A stretch of DNA of 64,000 nt, taken from positions 7,387,501-7,451,500 of the forward strand of contig NC_088303.1 of the NCBI RefSeq assembly GCF_032854445.1, given 5' to 3'. The translations under genes were made by a program, and so were the position numbers. The DNA comes from Liolophura sinensis. Taxonomy: Eukaryota; Mollusca; Polyplacophora; Chitonida; Chitonidae. The notes under the pieces are model-generated. The model was not told the origin of the DNA and made no database searches. It saw only the letters and a program-made list of their open reading frames with translations. Every line of letters starts with the position of its first letter. Position 1 is the stretch's first letter. This document shows positions 25,000-37,372 of this stretch, one piece after another.

Positions 25000-27900
25000 A
25001 TGGACAGTTATCTTGAACCAGAGTACTAAGAACGGCTTGGTCTTGATGGCAAATGAAATTATCATAACTATCTCCCCCGATCTTAACCGATTAAGACCAC
25101 ATTAAGGATATGTTATCGACACGAAATATGTCAAAGGGCCCGCAAGCTGAGGTCTCCGGTCAGCTGGTGACAATACAAAGCCTACATGACTTGCAGCGCC
25201 GTTTGGGTGGTGCTGAAAGAAGTTTCTCGGCGTGAATAACGTGCAGAAATGTGGTCATGTACTTCCGAGTAATGGGTGTGGTTTAGATTTCCAGATGTCC
25301 TCCGGCCAAACGCTTGGCTGACGTCTGCGCGAAACATTCATCACCACTGTGTTACACGTTACAATGGCTATTCCTCCGCCAGTGTATTAGACCTACATAA
25401 TAAACCAGTCACTCCAAAAAAAATGTTATAAGGGGTTATGTACGTGAATCAAAAATAAGCATTTGCTTGCAACCCATGTCTTCAAACAATGCACACTGCA
25501 AAAGCAAATTTGAAGTGCAAAAGCAGTGAACGTATATAACGTCACCCAAGCATCCACTGGTAAATATTGCTGGTGTGAGGGTTTTTTTTAAACATTATTA
25601 ATAGCAAATCAACATAAATTTTCAGCCTTCCGTTTAGAACGGATAGTGAAGTTTTAAGCAGTGATAGGCTTTATGCGAAGAATTCGGGTACGGCGCCATG
25701 AACGGTTTGAAAAGCTCATCTCAGCCAAATAGAAGCACAATCACTCAAAGTTTATCTACAAATCGCAAATAAAAATAAAATGTGCAAGTAATAAACTAGA
25801 AGCAAGCGTCCTATGTAGGCCTAATACAATGGCGGTGAAATAGCCATGGTGAAGTGGTTAATCAGAGAAGCATGGTAGAAGCTGACAGTTTCATCTACAG
25901 ACATGACGCAATAACCCATACCACGTTCAAGGACAGGCTTCTGAATTCTTATGCAGTGTTAACGTCCTTCTTACAGTTCTGTAACATATAGAGAGTTTGA
26001 TTAAACGTGAAATCTTTGGATCATCTGCCTACAATTCAATGTAATTCGTCGGTTCCTTTTCATTACTCTGGTGGACCATATCAACATATTTATAAATTTA
26101 TTCAATAAATGTTTGTCTAGCGCCATATTTTTGAATATTTTCCCGTATACAATGGCGGATGGAAAAGACCACAGTGCCTTTGAAAATCCTCCAAATTTTG
26201 ACGAACTTTTCCGTATGTGACGTACAGGCCTGCACACCTTACAGGTAGAAGACAAATGCTCCACCGCTGTATAACCAACAACAGCATAGGAATGTATACA
26301 AATTCTCTGTCCAGCCGGGAACTGAACCCACACCGTGTTCGCAAAGGTTGTGAGTCCACGCTATAACCCGAGTAGGTTCCAGCTTTCTTGATTTGTGGAA
26401 CTCGCCAGTGGGCATGGCTTTAACTGCAGTCACGTGGTGACAGGTGGAAGCCGCATATCATAGGCCTTCTAACACCCCGCGCTGTGAATGTCAAGAATAG
26501 TGAGCTCCTCCACAAGTCTGTATGTTAATCCCGCGAGAGTCTAGGCAAGTTGTTTGGCCGAGCAGCAAACACACTGGCTTCCCCGTCTTTATTTTTTGAT
26601 TGAGATCTGATGTAGATTTCACGTTATTTTTACGTATTCCTCGCCATACCCCGGCGACACTAATCAGTTACCACAAACAAACCATTATTTGTGGGTCGAA
26701 ACCAAGCTGACCTTTCCCTTGTCTAACGCAATTAAGGAGAAGAATGACCGGTCTGGACGATGCACAGGCTACATCGAAAGCTGGCCGCAGGGATGAGACT
26801 GATTTGATTGACGGAATTTGCTCTCAATCATTACACGTACCACCAACCTGCTAACGCTGTGGACAGGTAATAAAAAGTGCCATGTCATTTATATAGAATT
26901 TATCTCCTGTGCATAGTCTTGATGATGACAACAAAAGTTTCTAACTACAGTTAGAATATACCAATTGAGAAGGTTTTTCTCATCAAATCTAGTATAATCC
27001 TTTTCACCTAAACATAATACGCAGTGACTGATTCCGCAAAGTCAGTGTCAACGTAAAATGTGAAACTCAATTTTTTGGGAAAGAATTAATGGCGCTGGGC
27101 GCCTTTTACCTGTCCAACACGCAGGTTTTGTCGGGCAAAAGCTATAGACTATGATGCTGCTTGCATGGTTTGTTGTGGGTTAATGAATACACTATCATTA
27201 TCCCTTTACCTGCTTTTATAGATTGATAGCGTACCTATAGCCAGAGGTTGTGACTGTTCTGATACGCTGGGTGATGTGTGATATCTGCTGAAAATCTGAT
27301 TAAGATTTCGTGGATAGTACATTTGAAACTTAAGATTGCGTTTTCTGGCAATGCAGCTAGCTTTTCTGTTTACCACTGTACTTGTATGTGTCCTGTAATC
27401 GGTATTACTGATCAGAAAACATTGCTCAGTACATATTCCTCTTATGTCTAACCAAATTTTAGTGAATTTAATGCAAGAAAATCGTGCACTAAAGTGCAAT
27501 ACTTTGATTTGTTGACATTTGAGGGAGAACCTCATTTATCCCATCCAAAAAGGTAGTCATTTAGCGCTTTGATCCGGCTTTGGTTCCCACAACTCACAGC
27601 GCGGACTTAAATGGCTGTAATTACCTGATGAAAAGTGTAATTATTGCTAGTGAAAATTTTAATTAGCACAAAAGTTAAATAAAATCCTGATCTGAACTAA
27701 AGATTTCCTCCCATTGTTCCGTGGCTGGTAGCATTTCACCATCCATTTTTCATTCTCTCACCATTTGTAAATGGATTGCTGTTTGCTGTAACGATACCCT
27801 GGCTTTTGGGACAGGGTAATGCTAGGTGATTTTCTCGCCGGAAACATATGAACACTTTCCCGCAGATAATGTGTTACCTAAAGACGACAAGAAAACGCAG

Positions 27901-29280
27901 ACACAGCGTGAACAAATACTAACAGTTCATGTTCAACTGACTGTCCGAATCTCTCCCTCTCTCTCTGAGTGCGGGCAAATTACATGTATACTATCATCGG
28001 TAGCAATATGTACATGTACCCTGTAAGCGTACAAGCATACATATGTGGCAGATGATCATTTAGCACAGTAGCGTATACAAAGCATGCGCAAAGAGGTGTG
28101 ATATTTAAAAGCCCCACCGTTATCTATGTAACGGTCAATTAATCGTGCGCTGGGTAGGTGAATCTGTTGTCTGAAATACCCCAGGCACATTAACGAAGAA
28201 CACCTGTCCTTTGTTACGAGGAATGTGAAAATAACATCAAGATAGTGGCTAAGGTTAATCAGAGAAGCCACGAGGTAGCAGGGTGATGTTTAGGAAAGGC
28301 CCCTAGGTAGCCGTGTGATGATTAGGATGGTTATAACCCTTTTAATCTAATTGATAACGTATTCACAGAATACGCTATTTTTAGCCAGCGACACAATATC
28401 AAAACTCAGTGGGTAACTAGAAGTTTAGCATGATTATTTTGCCACCGACCGTTTTCAATTATTACTTCGCTGATGAATGCCCACTTTCAAACCCACATTT
28501 ATACGGAGCGCCAGGCTGACAGTTAATCAGATGTAGGCGCCGTGGTGTTATCTAAGTCATATCCATCAGCCCCCAGGTATTTTCCCATCCCCTCCCTGTG
28601 TGCTTTTCGGGATTGTGTTTGCGCGTGTGTTTTGTTGTTGTTGTTTTTTTTTTTTTTTTTGGGGGGGGGGGGCGGATATTTGCTCTGGAGAGGTAAAGTT
28701 ACATGTCTCAAATAACTAGCGAGATGCTTAAAGTAGAATACCAGGTTTCTAGGTACATTCTTCCTCTTCCGTGAAAAAACGTTTGTAACACATGGGTCAC
28801 AACAATGACATGTCAAAGCATCAACGGAAAGTAAATCACTAATCCACGGTAAATCACGATATCCACGTAAATCACGATATCCACCGACTCATCTAACACA
28901 ACAGTCAACGGGACACACAATTACTGCTTCAGTCAAAGGTGCTATTCAAATTTGTCGGCGTATAAGGCTAAAATTTCTGGAAGCATTTGTAAACATACAT
29001 TTGCCCTGTTTTTGTTTTATTTTGTCTTTCTTTTTGATTAGCGCTTTGTAGGTAACCGTGGATATTTGTCACAACAACCCTTGTGAATTTTGAAGTTGCC
29101 AAATTCTTCAGAATCAATAACATGGATCAGATTACAAATGAATAACACGTACTGTAACATTTCTTTTTTATTTCCCCTTTACAAAGTATATAACACGGAA
29201 CAGATGCCATAATGGGCAGAAAACGCACTTGTGGTTATAACAATAACAATTACAGCATAAGTATATCGCATCTGAAAAGC

Positions 29281-29345
<65 letters not shown>

Positions 29346-29760
29346 TATTTTATAAAATGCAATATATGGAATGTATACCAAAGTCGTGTGACACAGTTTC
29401 AAGTATAGTACATACCTTTTATCAGTAGATATATATTTCAACTTTCAGAGTGCGATGCAGCCTGTTGCCGTTCAACATAAACCCCTAAAAAAGATACGAA
29501 CCCAGAGAGAGATTGCTGTACAACGTTAACAACGATACCATTTGGGAAACTGCAGTCTTGGTAAGTGCTGCTGGTGGCTGCTGAGCAAATGGCGCGGACT
29601 GGCTGGCGTGTGGTGGGTAAATTTGAACACTATTATCACCGGGAAATCTTTTCACCCCGGTGCCAAAAAAAGGCCTCTCTTTTTCTAACTTTGTCTTCTC
29701 TTGAAGACGATACTTCTGATTACAATCTAAAATAAGCACCTTAAGTCACGAAAAACATCA
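25000..29760 (+). repeat. Segmental duplication copy C
   Basis: The most complete copy of the duplicated unit: its first 3.8 kb matches copy A and its last 2.5 kb matches copy B. Shared blocks include GATTTGATTGACGGA (26.80 kb, also 11.36 and 12.73 kb), TCTCAAATAACTAGC (28.71 kb) and GGGAAATCTTT near 29.64 kb (also 24.59). The homology is broken by indels and simple repeats. No surviving gene is visible inside. Confidence 0.65.
29281..29343. repeat. (AT)n(GT)n compound microsatellite
   Basis: Twenty bases of AT repeat followed directly by about 43 bases of GT repeat. Overlapping frames here are histidine/threonine and isoleucine/tyrosine runs with no biological meaning. Confidence 0.98.
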
Positions 29761-30437
29761 GCCTGTCCTAGTTCATTATCAGTACTCATCTCGGGAGGCT
29801 GCTATAAATAATAAGGCTCCACGGTGGATGTGACGAAAAGGAATCCATTCATCCCGACTTCATTCATAAATGTATGTAATTAAATCGATTCTATACCAAC
29901 CGCAGTTGTTTCAGTGGCTTTTCGTAGGAGCTAGTGTTTGCTCGTTGGTCACAAACTGTGTTAAACAACTTTGAATTAAATCACGCAAGGCAAACTATGC
30001 ACTTAATCTCGGACCGTAAAAGACAAAATGTTACAAAGAAAAACAACTCTTAATCTCTGCATGATCAGAAGTTCTATGTGAAGTTTCGGACGGGTCATGT
30101 GATCAAAGCATCAAGAAGAGCTTTAACATGTGTATTTAAGAGGTGGTTGAGTTGCATTTTGTACTTTTGTGTTTTTTTTGTTTCTTAAATCTATACACAT
30201 TTACGTAATATGCGCTGATTTTGTTACTTTGTATTTTGCTTTTCAAACATCATGCATTGCAGGTATGCTAAAAGCATTATTTCCGTAAAAAAATATTTGC
30301 ACCATTCTTTCGTGCAGTTCATATTAACACAATACCCAATGCGCAAATATAAATGTGTTCAAATTTCTCACAGTTTATACTTGACTGGTCAACAGCATAC
30401 AGTGGAATCTGTCACTGCTGTGGCCATGCTTATTTTT
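29761..30437. other. Region 3' of the GPCR gene
   Basis: Probably the 3' UTR and downstream flank of the minus-strand receptor gene. I see no AATAAA on the minus strand close to the stop codon, so the polyadenylation site cannot be placed. No other feature is recognised. Confidence 0.45.
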
Positions 30438-31561
30438 TTATAGACATGTTGTCTTGCAAGTTTCGTGAGTGGTCGCTTTGCGTTTTCCTGACTTGGCTTC
30501 CAAATCAACGTTGATAGCAAAGCCTTCTGTGGTTGATCGAATCAGAACACGAAACGCTGTAATTTGTTTTTTCTCGCCTTCACAACTGATTTGTCCACTG
30601 AAGTGTTTCTTTATATCCTGAACGTCTTGTGCAGAGATTTCGCCGTTCTTCTTTTTGTCGTCGACATGTAATGAGGCATACAGAACTGAGAAATCATTTC
30701 GAAACTTCCTCTGTTCCGAGGATGTAGAGTCTGCTCTATCACTGAATCTCACTGCAGGCATCATTGCCACAGCTCCATTTTCTGCCTTTTTGAACTTCAC
30801 AACGGGAGGATACGAGGACCTAAAGCCCTTTGAAGCACAACCAGAAGTACGCTGTGTACAACAGTCCGGGCGCCTGCAACGGCATGTATGGAATATCCAA
30901 CGAAGCTCAGCACGAAACTTCCGGGAAACAAAATTGTATAATATTGGATTAAGAGCGTGATTTAAGTAGAAGGCAATACGAGCGGAGTATACAATAGATA
31001 AATAGTTCTCCAATCCAAGGCTGATTATGACATCATTTCGTACAAACAGATGCCACAGGCAGACAACACGATAAGGCAAATGACTGACAAAGAACACCAA
31101 GACGATGCAGATAACGATGTTGATTCCTTGGCGGCGCTGTCGCATTTTCTCTCTGTACGTGTCATCGTACATGTCGGACGGGTCGCAGGCTTTAGGTATG
31201 AGCACCCTGCCAACCCGACAATACAGCACCACCAGGATGGCGAACGGTAACACGAAAAACACAACGGGGACAGCAGTAAGATATAACTTCTGCCATGAAT
31301 ACTTCATCGGGTGCCGACAAACTTTGATGGGCGTGCCGTCCACCCATTCCGAATCTCTGTACACAGGCAAGATAAGGAAAGGAAGGGAGGCTAGGGAACA
31401 CACGATCCAGATAACAGTGATGTGCTTGAATACGCGACACAGGGCCTCGTTGCTTTTGTGGAGTGGCTGACATATCGCTTTATATCGCTCAATGCTTATA
31501 AATAGAATGGTGAGCACAGAAGCTCCAGCAACCACGTTTTCTAAGAAAGGTACCAGCTTAC
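30438..31561 (-). CDS. Neuropeptide GPCR, exon 2 (TM3 to C terminus)
   Basis: Second coding exon of a rhodopsin-family receptor; joined to 32791-33109 it gives 480 codons. The splice acceptor is TTTTCTGTTTTCAG/GT and the first two bases complete the conserved TM3 cysteine codon (residue 107). Visible landmarks: ERY (131-133) at the end of TM3, Trp158 in TM4, Cys188 in extracellular loop 2 as disulfide partner, a TM6 HLPYR segment (Pro269), and NPILY (311-315) in TM7. A cysteine cluster (333-348) that could be palmitoylated and a long, probably regulatory tail follow. TM3-TM7 resembles ecdysis-triggering-hormone receptors and related TRH / growth-hormone-secretagogue-type receptors, as in the SVLTI...ISIERYKAIC segment. 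A Gq-type peptide receptor is inferred. The exact ligand is unknown; database labels for such proteins vary. Confidence 0.93.
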
Positions 31562-32790
31562 CTGAAAACAGAAAACCACAGCTATGTCACAAAAGACAAA
31601 TTTTCTTACAAGTATCTAGTTACCTAGAGCGTACGAATAGGCGCAATGAATAAAGTTGTTGACGAGATGGGGATATATTTTATCTGTCTCTCATGAGATA
31701 CAGATAATCCCTTCCTCGCCATTCGATGTTCACACAAAATACCTTTTTGAATATGTACAGTGCAATGAAACTGTGATTGGCGGAATGGAAATTTTCAATT
31801 CAAAACTGTTTTAGTAACATACCAGATCTATGTGAGGGATAATATAGGTTGAAACACCTAATGCAAGTGTTCTTCAAATAAAAGTCACATTGGAAGTTTT
31901 GATCACCTATGCCCAGAATAACGTTGTACCGCGTCTTCCAGTTCCTCACTTCCGACCATTAGCTCACGATCCCAAGACTTTTGTCAAAGGGTTGGTCGAG
32001 GTGATTTTCATTTTTGTTCTTCCAAGTATATAACTACGGTTATATCTTGCCTTGTGTAGCTATTTATTATTCTGATTAACGTTTTTCCTTGCTCCCAAAT
32101 AATGTGATGGCGTTCAAGGCTATTTGTGCTAAACTAGCAGCACCTTGGAGTAATATCGCAGATACTTCATGCTGAAAAGGTCTCATTAGATATTGCTTCA
32201 AAAAAGGATAATAGAGTGGCTTGCGAAGAGCTAAATTAGACCAATACGTTTTGCTGATTTCAGTAAATAAAACAGAATGCGTTAATTGCAGCAAAATGAC
32301 AACTGTGAGTGCCATTTTTGTATTAGTGATCAAAATAAAACTGTTAATTAACGAAAACGAGTTAAAAACAGAATGACGTAAGTTCTTCCCGGCTGACCAT
32401 GGGATCAAGCAATGTGGATCAGAAGTAACGTCACGCTGTTTACGCTTTCTGGCAGTTAGGGTTCACTGTGATAACGGCCAGCTGAAGAATATTAGAGAGC
32501 ATGCCAAACTGACACGGGACTACAATTTGGATACATAGTTCGTCTTTCAATGGGTAAACTCGAATTTTAATCTTTACCAATGATATGTAAAAAGTTGTCA
32601 TAAGAGACTATTATTTGGTTACATTCATGCATGTCGCGTCTCAGTTGGTTAACTAGAATTTCAATGTTAACCAGTAATATGTAAAAGTTCTGATAAGGGA
32701 CCGTGATGTGGTTACATTTATGTATGTCGTCTTTCAATGGGTGAACTAGAGTTTTAATCTTTACCAATAATATGTGAACAGTTTACTTAC
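31562..32790 (-). other. Intron of the GPCR gene
   Basis: A 1229-bp phase 1 intron, GTAAGT at the donor and TTTTCAG at the acceptor. It interrupts the codon of the conserved TM3 cysteine. It holds a 2.5-copy ~93-bp tandem repeat next to the donor. The 110-codon frame at 32076-32408 has no recognised domain and I treat it as intronic. Confidence 0.9.
32541..32784. repeat. ~93-bp tandem repeat, 2.5 copies, in the intron
   Basis: Units start at about 32541, 32637 and 32728 with CGTCTTTCAATGGG-like words and share TTTACCAATGATATGTAAAA-like ends. The spacing is 96 then 91 bp. The last partial unit runs almost to the donor site of exon 1. Confidence 0.85.
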
Positions 32791-33109
32791 ACATAGCCTC
32801 TCCAAAATACCAGACATCTTGTGAGTAAATGTCCACCCAGGCTGTTGGCATGCAGACTATGATAACGAGTATATCTGCCACACACAAGCTGATCAAGAAG
32901 TAATTCACGGACGTTCGTAGAGTTCTTCCACGCAACACTACCAAAGTGACGAGAGCATTCCCGACGATACCAATGATAAATATGAGAGTGTAGAGGACGG
33001 TTAGAGATATAACCAAATAAAGCGGTGGTTCGGGAACTGGTGAACTTGTATTGGCGCGCCATTGATGTGTGCCGAATGATTCGGTGGAGTTTCCATATCG
33101 GTTGCTCAT
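32791..33109 (-). CDS. Neuropeptide GPCR, exon 1 (N terminus to TM3)
   Basis: First coding exon of the receptor. The ATG at 33107-33109 is the first in frame and opens a 106-codon stretch plus one base, ending at the donor GT/GTAAGT. The extracellular N terminus (about residues 1-29) has two N-glycosylation sequons, N7-S-T and N20-T-S. TM1 spans about 31-59 with the conserved GN pair (G50, N51). TM2 carries the conserved Asp79 in SLCVAD. The loop before TM3 ends in WYFGEAMC, close to the WxxGxxMC pattern of ETH-receptor-like proteins. The one-base phase matches exon 2 exactly, which makes the join secure. Upstream noncoding exons cannot be excluded. Confidence 0.92.
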
Positions 33110-35654
33110 GTCTGCTCGCTACATCGGGAGTGAGGTCTCGGAGAGCTCAAACACGACTGGCTGTGCGGCTCGACTGCGCTATCTGACTGACAGAGGATGA
33201 GGCGCAGGAACTTAAGGTTAGCCGACTGAAACTCACCACTGTGTCAGGCGACACTGTTAAATGGTAATGAGTTGAGCATATCAATGGTACATTCGGTTCC
33301 TTAAAATTCGCTGTTGGCTGCTTTACAGAAGAGAGTTGATCATTACACGCGTCCATCCTTAGACACCATTGTATCCTTCAGAACGACACTTAATCCGTAG
33401 GGGATTTAATATGAAACAACCAACGAATAAACTTATTGGAAGTGAGTCGTTTGTAAGCTAGCTAATCTCATACTTGGGATCACTGCCTCCACTGTTGGTT
33501 CACTAAACTACGCTCCGCTTAAGCCAGACGCCAAAGGGAGTGAGTTAAGTAGTAGATGTTGACCCAACATATACCACTTAATACCCTTGACAGTGATTTA
33601 TCGGCTAGTTCAACAAAGAAGGAATCCGGCTTCTTTCAAGGCCGAAAAGAAACTGTCTTCACATTTATTCAACGGGGCATTTAGGTAATTTTTGCGAACT
33701 TGTTCTTCCATTTCTATATCCTCCATAACTACCAGAGCCAACCTGGTGTACTCTAAAAAGGATGGAATATCATGATTTCTGCATAAGCTGAGGTTATTCT
33801 AACAGCAAATAAGAACCACCCACAAGCCACGTTATAGGGACTTAAATGAACCTAGAAACCAAAATGGTCAATCATTGCTGTAACTTCGGATTCTGGAGCT
33901 TCAGTGTATTGATCAAATTAAAAGCACCTGTTAGGGAATAGGTGAATCCTAATTAACTGCCTCGTTGTAGTCTTCCTGGACACAGACGTTAAACGATAAA
34001 AATTCAGGACCGTGACATAAATATCGATTACTTGCGACTACCAACGGTAAACATAATTGTAAGGTTCATTATACTGGCCCATTTCTGTATTTTCATGTGA
34101 ATCAGGCAATGGGTCATTATCCAACACTAACTCCCCAGGGACTGCCTTTATTATATCATAAATAGGATGTGAAATTGCATAGTGTTCTTATTCGACTCTG
34201 AGCTTATCCTTGAATTATCATTCTTATCTGCCCGTATGTACGTTGGCCTTTTTAGATACGAAAGACTCTTGTGTAAAATTATATGGTGTCTTCAAGTTAC
34301 GTACTGACTCGTCCAGACAATGTTGTAATAAGACATCGCATGGAAATAAAGACAGTCTAGACATCTGTAGGCACACGTGTTTTACACATTGTCGACATAG
34401 TAAATTCTTAGTAATGTGCATCGCTATGCGACACATCTGTGTAGGGTCAACAAATCAATAACGTAGAAATATATTTCGACATATGATGAATCGTCTTTAA
34501 CAACGCCTACGTCACTTGAAATATACGTCGAAATCGGAAGGAGCCTATGCAAAAGGATTGAGAAAACAGTTTAACCTGATTTCACAATAATATCTGTCTT
34601 AAGGCAGAAGCAGGAAAGATGTTAGGGACGGCCATAACTCACAGAGCAGAAACAATTTCATCCGGTCATCTGCCTGTCAGGGGCAAGGATTAACAAAGTT
34701 GTCACAATGGCTAACCTCAGACAATAAGGGCGTCCGTGTGTCAGAATGACGCATGAGTCGGTTAGTTAAACATTTAGCAGTCAAGTGTGAACAAGAGGAA
34801 AGAAAACTAAGATACAGGGTTACCTTGAGCTGTCTTAGGGACAAACCGTGTGAGAGGGCGTCAACCAAAATGGAAATTCCGGGTCATAAGTGTAGCACCT
34901 AGCGCATAGCAATCGGCACAAACTATGTCCAATTTCAAAAAAAAGAGAGGAGAGTATTCCGTATAGAAAATTTATTTAATAAAATAGTTGTTTACTTTAA
35001 AATGGAAGAGTATATAGCCACATTTAAGTTGATAGAGATTAATTTAAAAACAAACAGAAAAATCTGATACACGCTATTCGAAGCACATATTTATGTATAA
35101 CAACACGAGTGGCAGTGAGAATGAAAATATGGCTTTCTGATTGGTGGAAAGGTATGTTGGATGTGAAACAAGTCAGTTTATATCATCTACTTACCCACAA
35201 TAAGCCTGTGTGCGAGTTGAAAATTGTCAAGGTAATAGTTATTGATCTCAGTAGTAAACACAGTGTTATCGATAACTCCTGTTGCTAAGAGATCTAAGAA
35301 ATGCTGAACCCCTCAGGGTTTTTAATCTGGACTCTTTTTAATTTTACATAGCATGTCAGTTTTTAGTGCACCACGGAGATTGGGTTATTTGCTAAAATGT
35401 AGCTTTGCCACTTAGCCACATGATCGAGTGCCATCATTAATGGCCAGATTTAGCTCGAGGGAAGGGAATAGGCATCCGCGGATAACGTCAAACTTCATTT
35501 ACGCTAATTCCAGAGAAATAAGTAGCTATCATATATGGGTGGGGGAAAAGGTGGTTAAATAGAAAATGCTAGTAAGATGTGCACGGCCATTGGTCATCAA
35601 CCGAGCGGTTTTTCTGCAAACCTAAACTCTCAACACTTTGACCCTCGGCAGATA
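33110..35654. other. 5' flank of the GPCR gene and noncoding DNA
   Basis: The first few hundred bases should hold the receptor promoter and 5' UTR, but no convincing TATA or initiator could be fixed. The rest has only short overlapping frames and no recognised repeat. Confidence 0.4.
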
Positions 35655-35680
35655 CCAGGGGGCGCCGCCAGGGGGCGCCG
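35655..35680 (+). promoter_or_regulatory. Tandem CTCF-like motif
   Basis: Two perfect head-to-tail copies of CCAGGGGGCGCCG (35655-35667 and 35668-35680) in an otherwise AT-rich region. The word CCAGGGGGCGC matches the core of the known CTCF binding motif. The flanking bases are not a full consensus match, and occupancy is only an inference. The pair lies about 2.5 kb upstream of the receptor start codon. Confidence 0.45.
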
Positions 35681-37239
35681 CAAACTTCATGCTGTACCAC
35701 ATATTTTTGTTTCCAGCCAACGAGCACGAACAGGTGGACAAGTTTTTTGACATACCTTACCACCGAGGGATGCATGTTGTGTCACATAACTAAAATCAGT
35801 GCACGCGTGAAAATAAAATAGACCATAGCTTGGAGAATAAAGCCAGGGATGCAGCAATAGTGATAAATTGGTTCCTCAGCAGTGTTTGTCTTAAGTAACA
35901 CTGGTTTCACAAATTCCAGTTAAGGTTATGCATGAATGTATCCTTACTTGTCTGTGTAAACATTTATTCATTTATTCTGTAGTGGTTTACAACACATAGT
36001 GCATATTGGTTGCTATGGTAGTTACGCACATGTAAATCTAATTCTACTTCGGCTTTGGATATTAAGGGTCATTCTTAATACGGTTACAAAACCCTTTTCT
36101 ATCGCTAAGAGAGGAAAGAAGTTTTAGCACTGTTTAGTGACTTGTGCCTTACTCAACAGCGATCAGGTTGCTGAATTAGGCAAATCGTGGCCTTCGGACG
36201 TAAAGTTATACCCAGACCATAGGGAAATGAGACCGACCATTTAGCCCCATCGGCTACGATCTTGAACAACCGATTAGACGCTAATTGGTGTTAAACTTCT
36301 TTTCACGTAATATATCAATTCTGTTCTAGCGTATATGCTGAAAAAATTTTATCAGAAAAAGGTGACAGAAAGAATAAAAAGTATTCTATGTTAAGCAGAC
36401 CTAATGAAATGTGATCGATATTCGGATTGTTTTTAGCTCTGTAGGATAGCATGGCCTCATCTGAGCTAAAATCCGATAGTGTAAAAGCGTCTGTGTTTTG
36501 TTTTTTCATAGAGAAATAGCTATGTCTTGATTGCGCACACGATCCTTTTTTCCAAGCCTGATAAAAATTACCGCATGGCTCCAAGGCTTCTCCGGTACAA
36601 ATACGTTATATCACTGACAAAGATCTTACGTCTAAAGGCTGGAAGCATTATATTTGCACTCAACATATTTCCTTTTGAAGAAAATATGTGGTGTCCTTTA
36701 GATCGTTTCCCACAGATGAAATCATTAACCTTTGCGAGAAACGTGGACATTTTTCCAGTTATAGTCTGCCATAGATAATACGACGCGTTCGAACGAACTC
36801 AGCCACAATTCGTTACGGTTGTCTTGACCAGCAACTCATCGCTCTTCCTTACGGTCCACACTTCAGTTGGGTCTTGGTTAGGTTGGGTTTTAGGGTTATA
36901 TGCGGTATAAGGTTAGGATTACAAAATGTTCTCTTGATTGTTTTCCATTGCATCTTGTGTGTTTATGAGCTTTCTTACCTGTTCTGCCGTAAACATACCA
37001 GACGTTTCTTCGTCAATACCAAAGTCTACTCCTGTCATAACCATAACAAATTCTGTTCTAAAACGAAAATCAACTTCAGCTGAATTCCGTCATCATATAG
37101 AAAGCAAAGCACATATGCATGTGTTTGTTCAATCAAGCCGTATCGAACACAACTCTAAAGGTAACAAGAATAAAGGCCTATATATTTCCATCTTAATCAA
37201 TAACCGAAATAAAGCTCTGTGGCAACTTCAACAAATGGC
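35681..37239. other. Noncoding, nothing recognised
   Basis: AT-rich, with overlapping short frames on both strands near 36315-36778. No conserved domain or repeat family recognised. Confidence 0.5.
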
Positions 37240-37372
37240 GTATTTATGTATTTATTTATTAAAATTATGATTTACGCCGTACCTAAAATTTTTCATTTAT
37301 ACAACGGCAGCCACCATTTGGGACAAAACTGCATATAACTGGGGGGGGGGGGGGGTGAAAGCCGGAAATATG
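37240..37372 (-). mobile_element. Diverged SINE fragment (family 1)
   Basis: On the minus strand, the body and tail of family 1 can be followed through CCGGCTTTC, a G/C run, the GGCTGCCGTTGTATAAATGA core and the TACGGCGTAAAT tail. A 15-base G run interrupts it. The tRNA head is absent and no target duplication is visible. Confidence 0.65.

Noticed and set aside
24386-29739. A shared minus-strand exon in duplication copies B (24386-24643) and C (29485-29739)
   Set aside because: The DNA is homologous but the residues differ at most positions and indels shift the frame, so coding conservation is not supported.
31025-31473. Additional proteins on both strands inside the GPCR exon
   Set aside because: These are shadow frames of the receptor coding sequence; only the receptor frame shows conserved motifs and matches the splice phase.
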